From Bifidobacterium vansinderenii (GTDB taxonomy: Bacteria; Actinomycetota; Actinomycetes; Actinomycetales; Bifidobacteriaceae): a stretch of 64,000 bases of DNA. The stretch is from positions 29,443-93,442 of the forward strand of contig NZ_NEWD01000020.1 in NCBI RefSeq assembly GCF_002234915.1, read 5' to 3'. The notes below the pieces were generated by a model. The model was not told the origin of the DNA and ran no database searches. It was given only the letters and a program-made list of their open reading frames with translations. Shown here one piece after another: positions 18,834 through 28,224 of this stretch; positions within the stretch are counted from its first letter, which is position 1; each line of letters opens with the position of its first letter. The position numbers and the translations under genes were made by a program.

Positions 18834-19259
18834 ATGACAGACGAACAGAATACTGAAATGACCGCAAGCGACATCGCCGCGGACATCGCCGTTCCGGAAC
18901 ATCTGCTCTATTCCGACGACCACGTGTGGGTCGACGACTCCGTGGACCCGGCCGTGCTCGGCATCACCGAGTTCGCCACCGGTCAGCTTGGCGATCTCGT
19001 GTTCGTGGATCTGCCCGAGGTCGGCACCCGTGTGGAGGCCGGCGACGAGATCGTACAGCTGGAGTCCTCCAAGGCCGTCTCGCCGATGATCAGCCCGGTG
19101 GCCGGCGTGGTGAAGTACGTCAATCGTGAGGCCTACGACGATCCGAGCGTGGTGGACACCGACCCGTACGGCGAGGGTTGGCTCGTCAAGATCGAGCTTG
19201 ACGACGACGAACCCGATCTGCTCAGCGCCGACGAATACGCCAAGGTGGCCCATGACTGA
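18834..19259 (+). CDS. gcvH: Glycine cleavage H protein (lipoyl carrier)
   Basis: A 141-residue lipoyl carrier. The lipoylation Lys is in QLESSKAVSP, and the N-terminal sheet has the family pattern VWVDDSVDPAVLGITEFA. No gcvP or gcvT is in the window, although a lipoate ligase lies at 47.1 kb, so the protein may serve as a lipoate carrier only. TAGGCT at 18821-18826 ends 7 nt before the ATG, consistent with leaderless translation. Its end overlaps the next start by 8 bases. Confidence 0.94.
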   Translation: MTDEQNTEMTASDIAADIAVPEHLLYSDDHVWVDDSVDPAVLGITEFATGQLGDLVFVDLPEVGTRVEAGDEIVQLESSKAVSPMISPVAGVVKYVNREAYDDPSVVDTDPYGEGWLVKIELDDDEPDLLSADEYAKVAHD

Positions 19260-20481
19260 CGTCACCGACGACGAGGTCAGGGAGCCCGGACAGGCCGGGC
19301 ACTCCGATCCCGAAGAACCGATCATCGCGCAGCCGGCCAGCTCGAACTTCGACGCGGCCGGCCGCTATGAGCGCATCGACATCAAACCATTCGCCGTGCG
19401 CGTCACCCGTCGCGCCATCACACGCACGTTCGGTCTATGGAGTCGCATCTCCACGGCCATCGTCAAACGCATGGGATGGTTCCCGCGCGTGGAACCCTAC
19501 GTGGGCTATGGCACCGGCGCCTACTCGCGTCTCATCTGCCGCACCGTCTACGCGCCGCTCAATCGTGCGGCCGGCTTGGTGCAGCGAGGTATCCGCAACG
19601 CATTCATGGTGCCGGCCGCCGGTATCCGCGTACGCATCAGCATCGACGACATCGAACTGCGCACCGTGCAGGTGGGGGCCTCCGAATCGTATGACGCCGT
19701 GGACAGAACGCGCGCCAAAAGCAGCGAATACGCCATCTCCGACGTGCAGGGCTACCTCGATCTGGTCACCGAACGCGAACTGACGCCCGGCGTGCACGAC
19801 GTCTCATACGTGGTCGATGGCCGTCACGCCTGCCATGCACCGCTATACACGTTCCCCGCCGACGCCGAAGTGGGCATCATCTCCGACGTGGACGACACGG
19901 TACTGGTCACGCAGGTCCCCAAACTGTGGCGCGCCGTCTACAACATGCTGTTCCTGAGCCCGAGCAAACGCATGTCCGTGCCATCGATGTCGGTCTTCTA
20001 TTCGAAGCTGAGCGAACAGTTCCCGGACGCGCCGTTCTTCTACCTGTCAACGTCGCCGTGGAACGTGGAGAGCTCGATCAGGCATTTCATCGACGAGCAT
20101 GGCTTCCCCGAAGGCCCGCTGCTGCTGCGCGATCTGGATCCGCGGCCCAAGACGTTCATTCCTTCCGGTGTGCAGCACAAGCTCGAGTTCGTCGAGCAGC
20201 TGATGGCCGACTTCCCCCGCATGCGCTTCATCCTGATCGGCGACGACGGGCAGAAGGATCCGACCACATACACGACGATCGCCCGACGCTATCCGGGGCG
20301 CGTGATCGCGATCGGCATCCGGCAGCTGTCGCCCGGCGAATCGGGCCGTCCGTTGCAGCGCATGACCGGCGTGACGGCGACGCAGCCGGCCCCGGTGACT
20401 GATGTGCCGGTGTTCTACGGCGTCAACGGCGTCAATCTGATGAACACGATGATGCCGTATCTGCGCAACCTGTTCAAGTAG
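19252..20481 (+). CDS. App1-like phosphatase (DUF2183)
   Basis: A 409-residue protein with the HAD-type DxDxT motif in ISDVDDTVL, the TSPWN loop and the later acidic motif LIGDDGQKDP, all typical of the phosphatidate-phosphatase App1 catalytic domain. The first ~100 residues have no clear domain. The ATG at 19252 lies within the last codons of gcvH, so the two genes are translationally coupled. The bacterial substrate is unknown. Confidence 0.88.
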   Translation: MTDVTDDEVREPGQAGHSDPEEPIIAQPASSNFDAAGRYERIDIKPFAVRVTRRAITRTFGLWSRISTAIVKRMGWFPRVEPYVGYGTGAYSRLICRTVYAPLNRAAGLVQRGIRNAFMVPAAGIRVRISIDDIELRTVQVGASESYDAVDRTRAKSSEYAISDVQGYLDLVTERELTPGVHDVSYVVDGRHACHAPLYTFPADAEVGIISDVDDTVLVTQVPKLWRAVYNMLFLSPSKRMSVPSMSVFYSKLSEQFPDAPFFYLSTSPWNVESSIRHFIDEHGFPEGPLLLRDLDPRPKTFIPSGVQHKLEFVEQLMADFPRMRFILIGDDGQKDPTTYTTIARRYPGRVIAIGIRQLSPGESGRPLQRMTGVTATQPAPVTDVPVFYGVNGVNLMNTMMPYLRNLFK

Positions 20482-20527
20482 TCGCCCGCGTGCATGATCG
20501 CCGTGGTCGTAATTTCCGGGCGTGAAG

Positions 20528-20556
20528 TTATCAATCCCTAAGATAAGTGAGATACT
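20528..20556 (+). promoter_or_regulatory. ptrB promoter
   Basis: TTATCA at 20528-20533 and GATACT at 20551-20556 with a 17-bp spacer. The ATG follows 7 nt after the -10 box, so the transcript would be leaderless. Confidence 0.55.
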
Positions 20557-20563
20557 GAAATCT

Positions 20564-23011
20564 ATGACTGTTGACAATGTATGGTCGGACATCGCCGGAC
20601 TGATGCCTCCCAAGGCCGAGAGGGAACCGAAACGACGCAGTGCGCAGGGGGACACGTTCCTCGATCCGTACGAGTGGATGCGCGACAAGGAATCCGATCG
20701 CGTGCAGAAGTTCGTCGCCGACGAGAACGAATACTGCGAGCGCCGCATGACCGGACTGAAAACGCTGCGCGGCACGCTGTTCGAGGAGATCAAGGCTCGC
20801 GTGCAGCAGACGGACATGTCGGTGCCCACCCGCATGAACGACTACTGGTATTTCACGCGTACCGAGGAGGGCAAGCAGTATGGCATCCAGTGCAGGGTGC
20901 CGATTCGCGACGAGAACGACTGGGATCCGCCGTCGATCAGCGCTGCCGCCGCACAGGGCGATGCGCTGGGCAACGAGGAGGTCGTGTTCGACTGCAACAA
21001 GGAGGCCGAGGGCCATGACTTCTTCAGCGTGGGCGGTCTTGATCTGAGCCATGACGGCCGGTATGTCGCGTACAGCGTGGATACGGCAGGCAACGAGCGC
21101 TACGATCTGCGCATCCGTGATCTGAAGACGGGGGAGGATTTCCCCGAGGTGATCAGGGAAGTGTCGGGCGGCGGCTGCATCACGCCGGACGGCAAGTGGG
21201 TGTTCTACACGCGTGTGGATGACGCGTGGCGCCCGTACTGCGTGTGGCGTCACCGTGTGGGTACGCCCGCCGATCAGGACGTGCAGGTGTACCACGAGCC
21301 GGACGAGCGGTTCTGGGTTGGTGTGGGCACGTCGTTCGACGAGAAGCAGATCATCATCGAGTCGAGTTCCAAGACCACGTCCGAGGTGCTGATGCTGCCG
21401 GTGACCGATCCGGAGGGCACGTTTAGCCCGTTCATCGAGCGTATGCCCGGTGTGGAATACGATGTGAGCTTCGCCCGCTTCGAGGACGAGGACGGCGACA
21501 TTCCGGTGGCGCTGGTGATCCACAACGTGAAGAACCCGAACTTCGAGATCGACGTGATCGACATGCGCTCGCACAAGCCGCCGTACACGCTTGGCGAGGG
21601 CGTGTGCGTGGCGCAGGGTTCGCCGTCGGGCTGCGAGCCGCCGCAGGGCCGCAAGTTCACGCCGGCCACGCGTGCGATCCGCTACGAGTCGGTCAATTCG
21701 CTCAGCGAGATCTCGAACAATCCGGAGATTCTGCAGGGCGTGCAGGGTCTGCGCATCGAGGGCATTGCCATGTATCGCAACTTCGTGGCGCTGTCGTACC
21801 GTGCGAACAGCCTGCCGCAGCTGGCGGTGATGCCCAAGTATGCGGCCAAGGAGGACTTCCTCGCCGGACGCCCGTGGGGATTCGGCGGCATCGTGCCGCG
21901 TGTGGACGGCAAGCTGTATTCGATCGGCATGAGCAGCAATCCTTCGTATGATGCGCCGCGTATCCGCTACACCACGGTGAGCTACACGCAGCCGGGCGAG
22001 CTGCACGAGTACGATCCCGAGACCGACACCGACGTGCTGCTCAAGCGCGCGAACGTGCTGGGCGACTTCGATCCGGCGGATTACGCGGAGAAGCGCATGT
22101 GGGTGCGTGTGCGCGACGGCGAGCATGTGCCGGTGTCGCTGGTGTGGCGCCGCGGACTGGTGCCGGCGCTGGAGGGCGCCAAGGAGGGTCTGACCGACGA
22201 GCTGATCGAGGCTCCTCGCGAGCTGACGTTGTCGCTCGAGGACATGTCGGCGCGCTATGACCGTCGTGAGGCTCCCATGTTCATCACCGGCTACGGCGCG
22301 TACGAGATCAGCTCCGACCCGGGCTTCTCGGTGCCGAGGCTGAGTCTGCTTGACCGCGGCGTGCTGTATGCGGTGCCGCACGTGCGCGGCGGCGGCGAGA
22401 TGGGCCGCGCCTGGTACGAGCAGGGCCGCAAGCTCAACAAGATGAACACGTTCATCGATTTCGTGGACGTGACGGCCGCGCTGCAGCGCAACGGCATCGC
22501 CGATCCGAAGCGTACGGTGGCGAACGGCGGTTCGGCCGGCGGTCTGCTCATGGGTGCGGTGGCGAACATGGCGCCGCAGCTGTATGCGGGCATCGAGGCG
22601 GACGTGCCGTTCGTTGACGCGCTCACGTCGATCCTCGACACGTCGCTGCCATTGACGGTGACCGAGTGGGACGAGTGGGGTGATCCGCTGCACAACGCCG
22701 AGGTCTACCGTTACATGAAGCAGTATTCCCCGTACGAGAATGTGAAGAACGCCGACGATCGCGAGCAGGAGTTCGGCACCCGTCACTTCCCGGCCATGTT
22801 CATTACCACGTCGATGAACGACACGCGCGTGCTGTATGTGGAGCCGCTCAAGTGGCTGGCCCGCCTGCAGGAGCCCGAGGTGGAGGTCGACGCGGTGGCG
22901 AAGATTGAGGTGGAGGCCGGTCACGGCGGCGTCACCGGACGCTACAAGCGCTGGCAGGAGATCGCCTACGAGAACGCCTGGTGCCTCGCCGCCATGGGCA
23001 TCGAGGAGTAA
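20564..23011 (+). CDS. ptrB: Oligopeptidase B (prolyl oligopeptidase family S9A)
   Basis: An 815-residue cytosolic serine peptidase. The N-terminal beta-propeller covers about residues 70-480. The catalytic domain has the nucleophile Ser in GGSAGG, the Asp near MNDTRVLYVEP and the His in GHGGVTGRY. S9A enzymes cut oligopeptides after basic residues or Pro. The length is slightly above the ~690-730 of E. coli PtrB because of propeller insertions. The ATG at 20564 is favoured by the promoter spacing. Confidence 0.93.
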   Translation: MTVDNVWSDIAGLMPPKAEREPKRRSAQGDTFLDPYEWMRDKESDRVQKFVADENEYCERRMTGLKTLRGTLFEEIKARVQQTDMSVPTRMNDYWYFTRTEEGKQYGIQCRVPIRDENDWDPPSISAAAAQGDALGNEEVVFDCNKEAEGHDFFSVGGLDLSHDGRYVAYSVDTAGNERYDLRIRDLKTGEDFPEVIREVSGGGCITPDGKWVFYTRVDDAWRPYCVWRHRVGTPADQDVQVYHEPDERFWVGVGTSFDEKQIIIESSSKTTSEVLMLPVTDPEGTFSPFIERMPGVEYDVSFARFEDEDGDIPVALVIHNVKNPNFEIDVIDMRSHKPPYTLGEGVCVAQGSPSGCEPPQGRKFTPATRAIRYESVNSLSEISNNPEILQGVQGLRIEGIAMYRNFVALSYRANSLPQLAVMPKYAAKEDFLAGRPWGFGGIVPRVDGKLYSIGMSSNPSYDAPRIRYTTVSYTQPGELHEYDPETDTDVLLKRANVLGDFDPADYAEKRMWVRVRDGEHVPVSLVWRRGLVPALEGAKEGLTDELIEAPRELTLSLEDMSARYDRREAPMFITGYGAYEISSDPGFSVPRLSLLDRGVLYAVPHVRGGGEMGRAWYEQGRKLNKMNTFIDFVDVTAALQRNGIADPKRTVANGGSAGGLLMGAVANMAPQLYAGIEADVPFVDALTSILDTSLPLTVTEWDEWGDPLHNAEVYRYMKQYSPYENVKNADDREQEFGTRHFPAMFITTSMNDTRVLYVEPLKWLARLQEPEVEVDAVAKIEVEAGHGGVTGRYKRWQEIAYENAWCLAAMGIEE

Positions 23012-23021
23012 CGGGCGATCC

Positions 23022-23080
23022 TCCTCCCCGGCTTCCCCTTGAAGGGAAGCTGTCGGCGCAGCCGACTGATGAGGTGGCCG
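23022..23080. repeat. Dispersed intergenic palindrome, type A
   Basis: GGCTTCCCCTTGAAGGGAAG followed by CTGTCGGCGCAGCCGAC and TGATGAGGTGG. It marks the junction between the housekeeping part and the accessory island. Confidence 0.8.
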
Positions 23081-23143
23081 TCATGGAGTGGTGTGAGGCC
23101 ATCCATGACGGCTGACAGTGCGAGCGCAGTCGGGTGCATGCCC

Positions 23144-25510
23144 CTACCTCAGATCGTCGTCGTGCACGCCTACGGACGCGAAGGTGTACCGTCCCTTCGC
23201 GTCCTCGTAGTAGTGCAGTCGCCGGGCGGAATGCCCCTGATCCAGATAGATGCGCCACACCTTCTCGCCGTGCGGTCCCACACGGAACGCCTCCTCGGCG
23301 CCCGAACCGGTGCGCAGACGATGGCATCGGCGTGACTTCGACTGCTGCGCGATGCCGGTGAGCACCTCCAGCGCGGCGTCGACCACGCGCTGACGGTTGA
23401 TCTGCGTTTTCTCCAGCGAATCGAAGAACTCCGACGTGTAGTCCCAATGCTCCGGCAGCGGGCGATGCTTCTTGTCGGCGGCGGGGAAACGCAGCGCCCA
23501 CGCCTCGCGAATCCACATGTCGAACCGGTCGCGTTCAAACAGCAGTCGTTCCTTGTCGTTGCGAAACAGGCCGCGCAGCGTCCGGTATTGCTGGCCCTGG
23601 TAGATGCGGGCACGGCGCTGGCTCATCGCATCCTCGCGCAGTGATCCGTTCTGTCGTTGCAGGGCGTCAAGTTCGGCGTGCATTTTCTCGTTCGCACGCT
23701 GCTCCTCGCCGATCTGCGCGGCCAGTGTCATGATCATCTCCGCCGCATCCTCGCCGGCGTCATCGGGAATCAGATCGCGCACATCGGTGTCCGCGTCGAT
23801 CACGATGGCACGCTGACGATCGTCGGCGTTGGACTTCAGCACACCCTGATCGGCCGGCTGCAGCCACGCGGGCCCGCCGTCGATCAATGCGGGCGCGGGT
23901 TTGATATGGTCCTTGTCCGCCTCCACGAACGAGACGAGCCAATCGTTCTGTTCGGTGCCGCGCGCCACGATCAGCATGGGCAGCACGGTGCCCGCGTCGA
24001 GCAGCAGACGCAGATCCTCGTGCTCGCCGAACGCGTCGCCCAACGCGTCGGCGGCGTACACCATGATCTTCACACCCGGGTAGAACGTCACCATGCAGTA
24101 GTCCATGCGCACGGCGTCGATACGGCCAAGCACGGTGTCGCCTTCCGCATAGCCGGCGATCGCATCCGTGCCGGCGCGCACCGCAAGTCCCGTGATCATC
24201 CGATCGCGTGAACTGAACTGGCCGCGGATCACCTGACCTTGGGCCAGCACATGATCGGCGGGAATGCCGTCCGTCTCCGACGGCAGGGTCACCGAGGCCA
24301 TCGAACCCGACACCAGTCTGGCGATGCCACGCTGCGGATACACGCCGACCACCGTGGCCGTGACCGGCACCGTCCGATCGGGCGTGGCGGGAACGATCGT
24401 CGAATAGGCACGGGCCACCATGCCCTCGGTGTCGTCGATGAGCTGTCGGCGCTGGATCTTGCGCCGCTCCTCGGTGAAGCCGCCATACGGTCCGCCGAGC
24501 AGTCTGGGGTTGTCCACCCATTCGAGATTCGGCGGGTATGCGCGCAGCATGCCGCCATACACCTGCGCGTCGGCGGGCAGCGCGGCGGTGAGGTTCCATG
24601 CGGTCTTGGCGCTGTCCAATTCGAAGACGATGGCCGTGGATTCGAGATCCCTGGCCAGCTGTTCGGAATCGAATACGGGTTTGTGTGTGCTCGACGTGCG
24701 TGTGGCCACCACCACGGGAATGCGCCGCTCGGGATCGGTGAGGTATTCGGCCAGCTCCTCGGCCTGATCCTCGCGCACCAGATGCACCGTGCCGTCGGCC
24801 TTGTCCCGGATGGCGGCGGTGACCAGGGTGGCTTCCGGCTCGGTGGTCGATTCGGAAGCCGGGGAGGTCGTGTCGTTTTCGGAATCGTTGGCAATGGCGG
24901 ATATGGGTGTGGACGTTGTTGTGGACGACGTGGAAACGTTGGGGGATATGGCGTTCACGGCGGTCTGGGTCGTGGCGTCGGTGACGGTTGCGCCGGCCGT
25001 TGTCGTTGTACCGACCGTCGCCGTTGTGCCGGCCGGTGCGGTGTCCGTTATCAGCCGGCTCTGTTGGATCTTGTGCTCCTGCCGTTCAAGCGCTACCTGC
25101 CGGCTGATTGCGTCGCGTACGTCGTACTCGAACGCTCTGGCGCTGATGCGCTTGTCGAGTACCAGTTTCGATGCGCGGAAATTATCGGGCTTCCACCATC
25201 GCGAGGTGCTGGGATATACACGCACCGCCCCGCCGAACACCGATCGTTCTTTGCCGATGCGGGAGGTGAGCTGCCGGCAGACGTCCATGGTGTCGATGAT
25301 CGCGACGTCGATGTCGAAATCATTGAACAGGGACAAGGGATCGATGTCGAGCGTATCGCCATCCTTCTTATGGGTCATGACCACCAGTGGACGTTCCCGT
25401 CGTGATCGACGCAGATACCGCTCCAATGCGATCACGTCGTCCAGCGAACGGACGTGGACGGGACAGTCCGCAGGGAATCGTGAACTATACGGATCTCGTG
25501 TTGTACTCAT
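23144..25510 (-). CDS. Unknown 788-aa protein, S1-like domains, paralogue of 33939-36266
   Basis: I do not recognise the family. An N-terminal ~100-residue module (SLDDVIALERYL ... VFGGAVRVYP) is repeated after a Thr/Ser-rich linker (about residues 160-250) as a second copy (DQAEELAEYL ... VYGGMLRAYP). Two OB/S1-like stretches follow: the first ends at VLAQGQVIRG, the second starts GDTVLGRIDAVR and ends DWLVSF. Then come VIDADTDVRDLIP, a coiled coil, and a ~75-residue tail (KVWRIYL ... SVGVHDDDLR) that resembles a RelE/ParE fold. S1 folds suggest RNA binding. AAAGGA precedes the ATG. It is the last gene of a minus-strand run beginning at 31519. Confidence 0.85.
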   Translation of the reverse strand: MSTTRDPYSSRFPADCPVHVRSLDDVIALERYLRRSRRERPLVVMTHKKDGDTLDIDPLSLFNDFDIDVAIIDTMDVCRQLTSRIGKERSVFGGAVRVYPSTSRWWKPDNFRASKLVLDKRISARAFEYDVRDAISRQVALERQEHKIQQSRLITDTAPAGTTATVGTTTTAGATVTDATTQTAVNAISPNVSTSSTTTSTPISAIANDSENDTTSPASESTTEPEATLVTAAIRDKADGTVHLVREDQAEELAEYLTDPERRIPVVVATRTSSTHKPVFDSEQLARDLESTAIVFELDSAKTAWNLTAALPADAQVYGGMLRAYPPNLEWVDNPRLLGGPYGGFTEERRKIQRRQLIDDTEGMVARAYSTIVPATPDRTVPVTATVVGVYPQRGIARLVSGSMASVTLPSETDGIPADHVLAQGQVIRGQFSSRDRMITGLAVRAGTDAIAGYAEGDTVLGRIDAVRMDYCMVTFYPGVKIMVYAADALGDAFGEHEDLRLLLDAGTVLPMLIVARGTEQNDWLVSFVEADKDHIKPAPALIDGGPAWLQPADQGVLKSNADDRQRAIVIDADTDVRDLIPDDAGEDAAEMIMTLAAQIGEEQRANEKMHAELDALQRQNGSLREDAMSQRRARIYQGQQYRTLRGLFRNDKERLLFERDRFDMWIREAWALRFPAADKKHRPLPEHWDYTSEFFDSLEKTQINRQRVVDAALEVLTGIAQQSKSRRCHRLRTGSGAEEAFRVGPHGEKVWRIYLDQGHSARRLHYYEDAKGRYTFASVGVHDDDLR

Positions 25511-25627
25511 AGCGCCATCCTTTACGTAGTTCGATTGTACGTGGCGGCGTGCGGCATGGTTGTCGGTTCGACAGCCGGGTCACACGCCGCCATATCGGAC
25601 AATGCCGAGGGATGCCTGAGACGGAAT

Positions 25628-28066
25628 CTACCTGTCGGCATGAAGGGCATCAATGAATCGCGAGACCGTGTGCGGCGTGGGCACGTTGAGGTTCCTCGCG
25701 AGCTGGGTGTAGGGGCTGACGCCGAGCAGATGCCGCAGATGCTCGGACTGGTCGCCCAGATCCCTGGGCGGGTCCACCTCCAGCGTGAACGGCTCGGTCG
25801 GCACGCCATCACGCGTGATCATCGCCGCACCGCGGAAGGTCGGCATGTGCATGAGCTCGTCCTCCGGCCATCCCCCCAGCTGTGCGCTGGCACGGGATGC
25901 GTCGCGCAGACCGGCGCGCAGCGCGATGAACGAGCCTGCGTCGGCCTCCAGCGCATCGGCCAGATGAGAATTCAGCTGCCCGATGCGCTGGTGGGCCACC
26001 ACCACGCATACGCCGAACTTCCTGGCCTCGTCCAGCATCGAGGTGAGCGGGCCGAACGCCGCGGCGTGCGCCTCGTCGACCACCACCACGAACGGCTTGT
26101 CCGTGTGCTGGCGCTGGAGCATGGCGCTCTTGACCTGAATCAGCCAGCAGGCCAGCAGGAACTGCGCCGCCGATTGTCCTAGCTCGCTGCCGGCAAGGTT
26201 CACGGCGAGCCCGACCCCACGGTCCATGCAGTCGACCAGGTCGATCGCGTTTATACCGCTGCCGAGAATGTTCATGAGCATCGGCGACGAATGCAGCACA
26301 TTGAATCGCGAACCCAGCCATGAGAACATATCCTTGCCATCTGAACTGGAAAGACCGGACAGCTCGTGGCGGATGTGCAGCGCGGTCTGCATGTCGACGT
26401 CGCGCATCTTCACGGCAAGCTTCTCGCACAGATCCTGCCGCACCAGCGTGCTCGTGACCATCGGGATCGATGCGGTTCCCAGCATGCGGTACGTCTGCGC
26501 GATGAGCGAGAACGCCGAGGATGCGCGCTCGCCGAACATGCCCTGATTGGTAGGGTCGATGTACTCCTTGAGCGCATTGGTGATCTCGTTCACCTTCATC
26601 GCGAACGTGTTGTCGTCATTGTCGCCGCTCAGCGGATTGAGCGGTGTCACATTCACCTTGTCGGCGTGGTCCACGCCGAAGGTGCGGAATCCGGCGGTCT
26701 GCCGCACGTTGAGCATGATCCGGTCCATCAGGTCGCGGTGCGTGGACAGGAAGATGAACCCCACGCCCTGATCGGCCAGCTCGCACGCCAGATCCACGAG
26801 GAACGTGGTCTTGCCGGAGCCGGGCGCGCCCAGCACATGCAGGTGCCGGGTCAGATCGGTCGCCTCGAGCGTCACATCCACATGCTCCCCCTCGGCGGTC
26901 ACGGCCGATCCGATGCGAATGGGCATGGTCGTGGCGGGCTCGGGCATCGGGTCCAGCACATGCGGCTCGATCGGCATCCGTTCGCTGCGCATGCCGGGGA
27001 AGGGTTTCGTGCCGGCCACGGGCAGACGGAGGAATGCGCTCGCGCCGGCGGCCGGCATCAGGCTGCCGCGCAGCGTCACTGAATCGGGGTCGCATGAATC
27101 CAGATGGTCCTGCATGGTCAGATGACGGAAATCGGCGCTGGTCAGCGTTTTGAATTCGCTGAGCACCGCCCTGCTCACCATGACGGGGGCGCTGATCGTT
27201 GCATGGAACCGGATCGGCGGCGTGTTCGGCAGGTCAGACAACTTGCTGAAATCCCGGTTGGCATCATACAGCTGTGTGATCGTGGTCTGTGCGGTCGGAT
27301 CGGCGCGATGCATCATATAGGTGATCGTCGTGTCGTCATGCTGGAGCATGGTGTCGAACAACGAGGCCACGTCCTTGGTATGCAAGGCATCGATGGGACT
27401 GGGCATGCCGTTGGAGAAGCCGTGGGGGCTGTACTGCAGATCATCGTTCATGATCGTGAAGAACCGGTCGTCAAGCGACGGCTCGTCCGGCATATCGAAT
27501 CCGATCGGGACCATGGGCTGCGTTGCGGGACGGTCATTGACCGCCCATGACAGCGGTATGGTCGCCTCGTAGGCATCCCGTTCGTACACGGGATCGAGCA
27601 GTACACGCGTCTCGTCGGCGAAGTTGAGGATGCCGTCGAACACGTAGCGCATATCGTCCGCCCATGCGGCGAAGATGCGCTCGTCACGGGGCGTCGGGCA
27701 TTCGATGGATTCCACGGCGTCGGGGGAGGCCGCCACGGTGACGTTCAGCCGTCCGCTGCTGCTACCGATGCGGATCATCATGGTGGCGGAGCTCATGTTC
27801 ACGATGTCGATGAGTCGGCGGGTCATGGTGACGATTCGGCTCTGACGATCCTTGCCCTGTTGGAGCGACAATACCGGCAGAGCAATCCACGAATGCGTGA
27901 CGATCGGTTTGGCGGAACGGACGCCGGATGCCGGCCGCGCTGTCTGCCTCGTCTGCGTGGTCCTGCTCCGTACGGTCTTCGTCCTTGCGCGACGCGTCCG
28001 ACGCGTCGTCGTTGCGGAGGCGTTGTCACTGATGGAGCCATTTCGCTTGGAGATTTCGTTGGCCAT
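25628..28066 (-). CDS. HerA/VirD4-like P-loop ATPase
   Basis: An 812-residue ATPase. A basic disordered head is followed by ~330 residues of unknown fold. The ATPase core has Walker A GAPGSGKT (residues 413-420), Walker B FVVVVDEA (659-666) and the sensor region VVVAHQRIGQL, then LEVDPPRDLG near the end. The arrangement is that of the HerA/FtsK superfamily, hexameric pumps on DNA or protein. It is not a complete conjugation coupling protein: I saw no membrane helices and no relaxase nearby. The ATG at 28066 was chosen for its GGAAAGG; its leader carries the shared structured motif. Confidence 0.85.
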   Translation of the reverse strand: MANEISKRNGSISDNASATTTRRTRRARTKTVRSRTTQTRQTARPASGVRSAKPIVTHSWIALPVLSLQQGKDRQSRIVTMTRRLIDIVNMSSATMMIRIGSSSGRLNVTVAASPDAVESIECPTPRDERIFAAWADDMRYVFDGILNFADETRVLLDPVYERDAYEATIPLSWAVNDRPATQPMVPIGFDMPDEPSLDDRFFTIMNDDLQYSPHGFSNGMPSPIDALHTKDVASLFDTMLQHDDTTITYMMHRADPTAQTTITQLYDANRDFSKLSDLPNTPPIRFHATISAPVMVSRAVLSEFKTLTSADFRHLTMQDHLDSCDPDSVTLRGSLMPAAGASAFLRLPVAGTKPFPGMRSERMPIEPHVLDPMPEPATTMPIRIGSAVTAEGEHVDVTLEATDLTRHLHVLGAPGSGKTTFLVDLACELADQGVGFIFLSTHRDLMDRIMLNVRQTAGFRTFGVDHADKVNVTPLNPLSGDNDDNTFAMKVNEITNALKEYIDPTNQGMFGERASSAFSLIAQTYRMLGTASIPMVTSTLVRQDLCEKLAVKMRDVDMQTALHIRHELSGLSSSDGKDMFSWLGSRFNVLHSSPMLMNILGSGINAIDLVDCMDRGVGLAVNLAGSELGQSAAQFLLACWLIQVKSAMLQRQHTDKPFVVVVDEAHAAAFGPLTSMLDEARKFGVCVVVAHQRIGQLNSHLADALEADAGSFIALRAGLRDASRASAQLGGWPEDELMHMPTFRGAAMITRDGVPTEPFTLEVDPPRDLGDQSEHLRHLLGVSPYTQLARNLNVPTPHTVSRFIDALHADR

Positions 28067-28082
28067 TGCCGTACCTTTCCTA

Positions 28083-28162
28083 TGTGTCGGATGACAACGA
28101 CCGGTTGGCCGTGTCACCTATCACAGGCGCAACCGCATGGCCCCGATTCCTACGACACGCCG
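28083..28162 (-). promoter_or_regulatory. Shared structured leader motif, copy 1 (ATPase gene)
   Basis: Read on the minus strand: CGGCGTGTCG, 13 nt, then CATGCGGTTGCGCCTGT, then a hairpin and GGAAAGG. GGCGU can pair with GCGCC, and CGUA with UGCG. The second hairpin is formed by UGUG..GGUGACA with UGUCAUCC..CACA. It lies 57 nt before the ATG. Confidence 0.7.
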
Positions 28163-28224
28163 ATGGTCACGAAATCGACGGTGACGTTCGATATCCGTCA
28201 CCGACGTCGACGTCGACATCGACG

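Noticed and set aside
14597..23000. Very long open frames on the minus strand opposite nudC, the L,D-transpeptidase and ptrB
   Set aside because: They are His/Arg/Gly-rich shadows of GC-rich genes with strong third-position bias, and show no motif or ribosome site. The plus-strand genes carry full family motifs.
25628..28066. Conjugative element (ATPase as a coupling protein)
   Set aside because: No relaxase, VirB4-type gene set, integrase, tRNA target or direct repeat at the edges was seen in 23-45 kb.
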